From the NCBI GenBank assembly GCA_025458545.1, contig JALOSH010000026.1, positions 1 to 13,426 on the forward strand: a stretch of 13,426 nt of DNA. The letters are read 5' to 3'. The stretch's first letter is position 1. The number at the start of each line of letters is the position of its first letter. The translations under genes and the position numbers were made by a program. The notes under the pieces were generated by a model. It did no database searches and was not told the origin of the DNA. It saw only the letters and a program-made list of their open reading frames with translations. Shown in pieces: positions 12,823 to 13,426 of this stretch. The stretch comes from Hydrogenophaga sp. (GTDB lineage Bacteria > Pseudomonadota > Gammaproteobacteria > Burkholderiales > Burkholderiaceae).

Positions 12823-13065
12823 ATGCGCACCACCCTCGACCTGGACGACGACGTGCTCATCGCCGCCAAGGCGCACGCCGCGCGGGAGAAGCGCTCGCTG
12901 GGCTCGGTGATCTCCGAACTCGCGCGCGAGGCGCTGCAGCGCCCGGCAGTTCCCGCCGGCCAGGCCCGGGCGGGCCGCGGCGGCCGCTTCGCCGTGTTGC
13001 CGGCGCGCAAGGAAGTGGTCACCGTGGAACACGTGCGCCGGTTGATGGACGCCGAAGGCGTCTGA
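12823..13065 (+). CDS. vapB: VapB-like ribbon-helix-helix antitoxin
   Basis: An 80-residue protein. The N-terminal MRTTLDLDDDVLIAAKAHAA, then REKRSLGSVISELAREAL, is a typical ribbon-helix-helix DNA-binding domain: the TTLDLDD strand is followed by two helices. The C-terminal part, with RFAVLPARKEVVTVEHVRRL, is the expected flexible toxin-binding tail. It sits 26 bp before a PIN-domain toxin gene in the same direction and directly downstream of a perfect palindrome, so the pair is probably autoregulated by the antitoxin and the complex. It lies just outside the duplicated pntB end, so it is either the original downstream neighbour of pntB or a separate acquisition. Confidence 0.85.
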   Translation: MRTTLDLDDDVLIAAKAHAAREKRSLGSVISELAREALQRPAVPAGQARAGRGGRFAVLPARKEVVTVEHVRRLMDAEGV

Positions 13066-13091
13066 GCGACCCGCCTCAGCGCCCTGCCGCC

Positions 13092-13426
13092 ATGCGTGCG
13101 CTGCTCGACGTCAACGTCCTGATCGCCCTCCTCGACGACGCACACGTGTTCTCGCGCCGCGCCAATGAATGGCTCGACGCCCAGGATCGGCGCATCGCCA
13201 CCTGCCCGATCGTCGAGAACGGGGTCGTGCGCATCCTCAGCGCGCCGGGCTATTCGGCCACCCACCGGACCACGCCGGGCCAGGTGGCCGAGGGCCTGCG
13301 TGCCCTCACCGAGGCCGTGGACCACGCTTTCTGGCCCGACGACGTGTCGGTGCTCGACGAGGCGGCGATCGACTTCTCGCGGCTGCACGGCCACCGCCAG
13401 ATCACCGATGCCTACCTGCTGGCACT
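13092..13426 (+). CDS. vapC: VapC-like PIN-domain toxin (partial, 3' end outside window)
   Basis: The first 111 residues are visible and the frame is open at the window edge. MRALLDVNVLIALLDD opens a PIN domain with D6 as first metal ligand, E42 (in CPIVENGVVRIL) is the second, and D106 (in HRQITDAYLLA) the third. PIN toxins are Mg-dependent ribonucleases that typically cleave tRNA or rRNA and are neutralised by the antitoxin encoded just upstream. At least one more acidic position could lie beyond the edge. The length so far and the spacing fit a VapC of about 130-140 residues. The RNA target cannot be deduced. Confidence 0.85.
   Translation, partial: MRALLDVNVLIALLDDAHVFSRRANEWLDAQDRRIATCPIVENGVVRILSAPGYSATHRTTPGQVAEGLRALTEAVDHAFWPDDVSVLDEAAIDFSRLHGHRQITDAYLLA

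Overview
The window is about 13.4 kb of GC-rich, densely coding bacterial DNA. The base composition, codon use and PntB sequence suggest a betaproteobacterium, probably of the order Burkholderiales. This is an inference from style, because the window holds no rRNA or other strong taxonomic marker. It reads as a compact anti-phage/restriction island inserted at the 3' end of a housekeeping gene.

Left edge (1-246): the last 60 codons of pntB (NAD(P) transhydrogenase subunit beta), its stop, and a hairpin. Module 1 (247-3734, +) is a two-gene, ATGA-coupled unit. It encodes an AAA+/STAND-like ATPase and a protein with an N-terminal domain of uncertain function followed by nine regular 48-residue TPR units, and looks like a split NLR-like sensor. 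Module 2 (3769-4454, -) is a two-gene unit encoding a small hypothetical protein and a retropepsin-like aspartic protease, convergent with module 1.

A 217-bp divergent intergenic region (4455-4671) leads into module 3 (4672-12507, +). This is a three-gene, overlap-coupled operon: a large beta-class DNA methyltransferase, an ATPase with a C-terminal TOPRIM-like region (OLD-like), and a DEAD/DEAH-type helicase with a C-terminal PD-(D/E)XK nuclease. The outer two genes form a type III-like restriction-modification pair; the ATPase between them is not part of the classical two-gene type III layout.

Right edge (12541-13426): a second, frameshifted copy of the pntB 3' end, about 95% identical to the first, followed by a VapBC-type toxin-antitoxin pair with a 16-bp perfect palindrome upstream. 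The toxin gene runs off the window. The two pntB ends bracket all three modules almost exactly, leaving about 60 bp on the left and about 33 bp on the right. The simplest reading is that the 12.4-kb segment arrived together with a replacement pntB 3' end and displaced the original end to the right. No integrase or transposase is visible, so the mechanism is open.

Most striking for a possible undescribed system are the ATPase/TPR pair, the Mod-ATPase/TOPRIM-Res operon, and the use of pntB as an island boundary.
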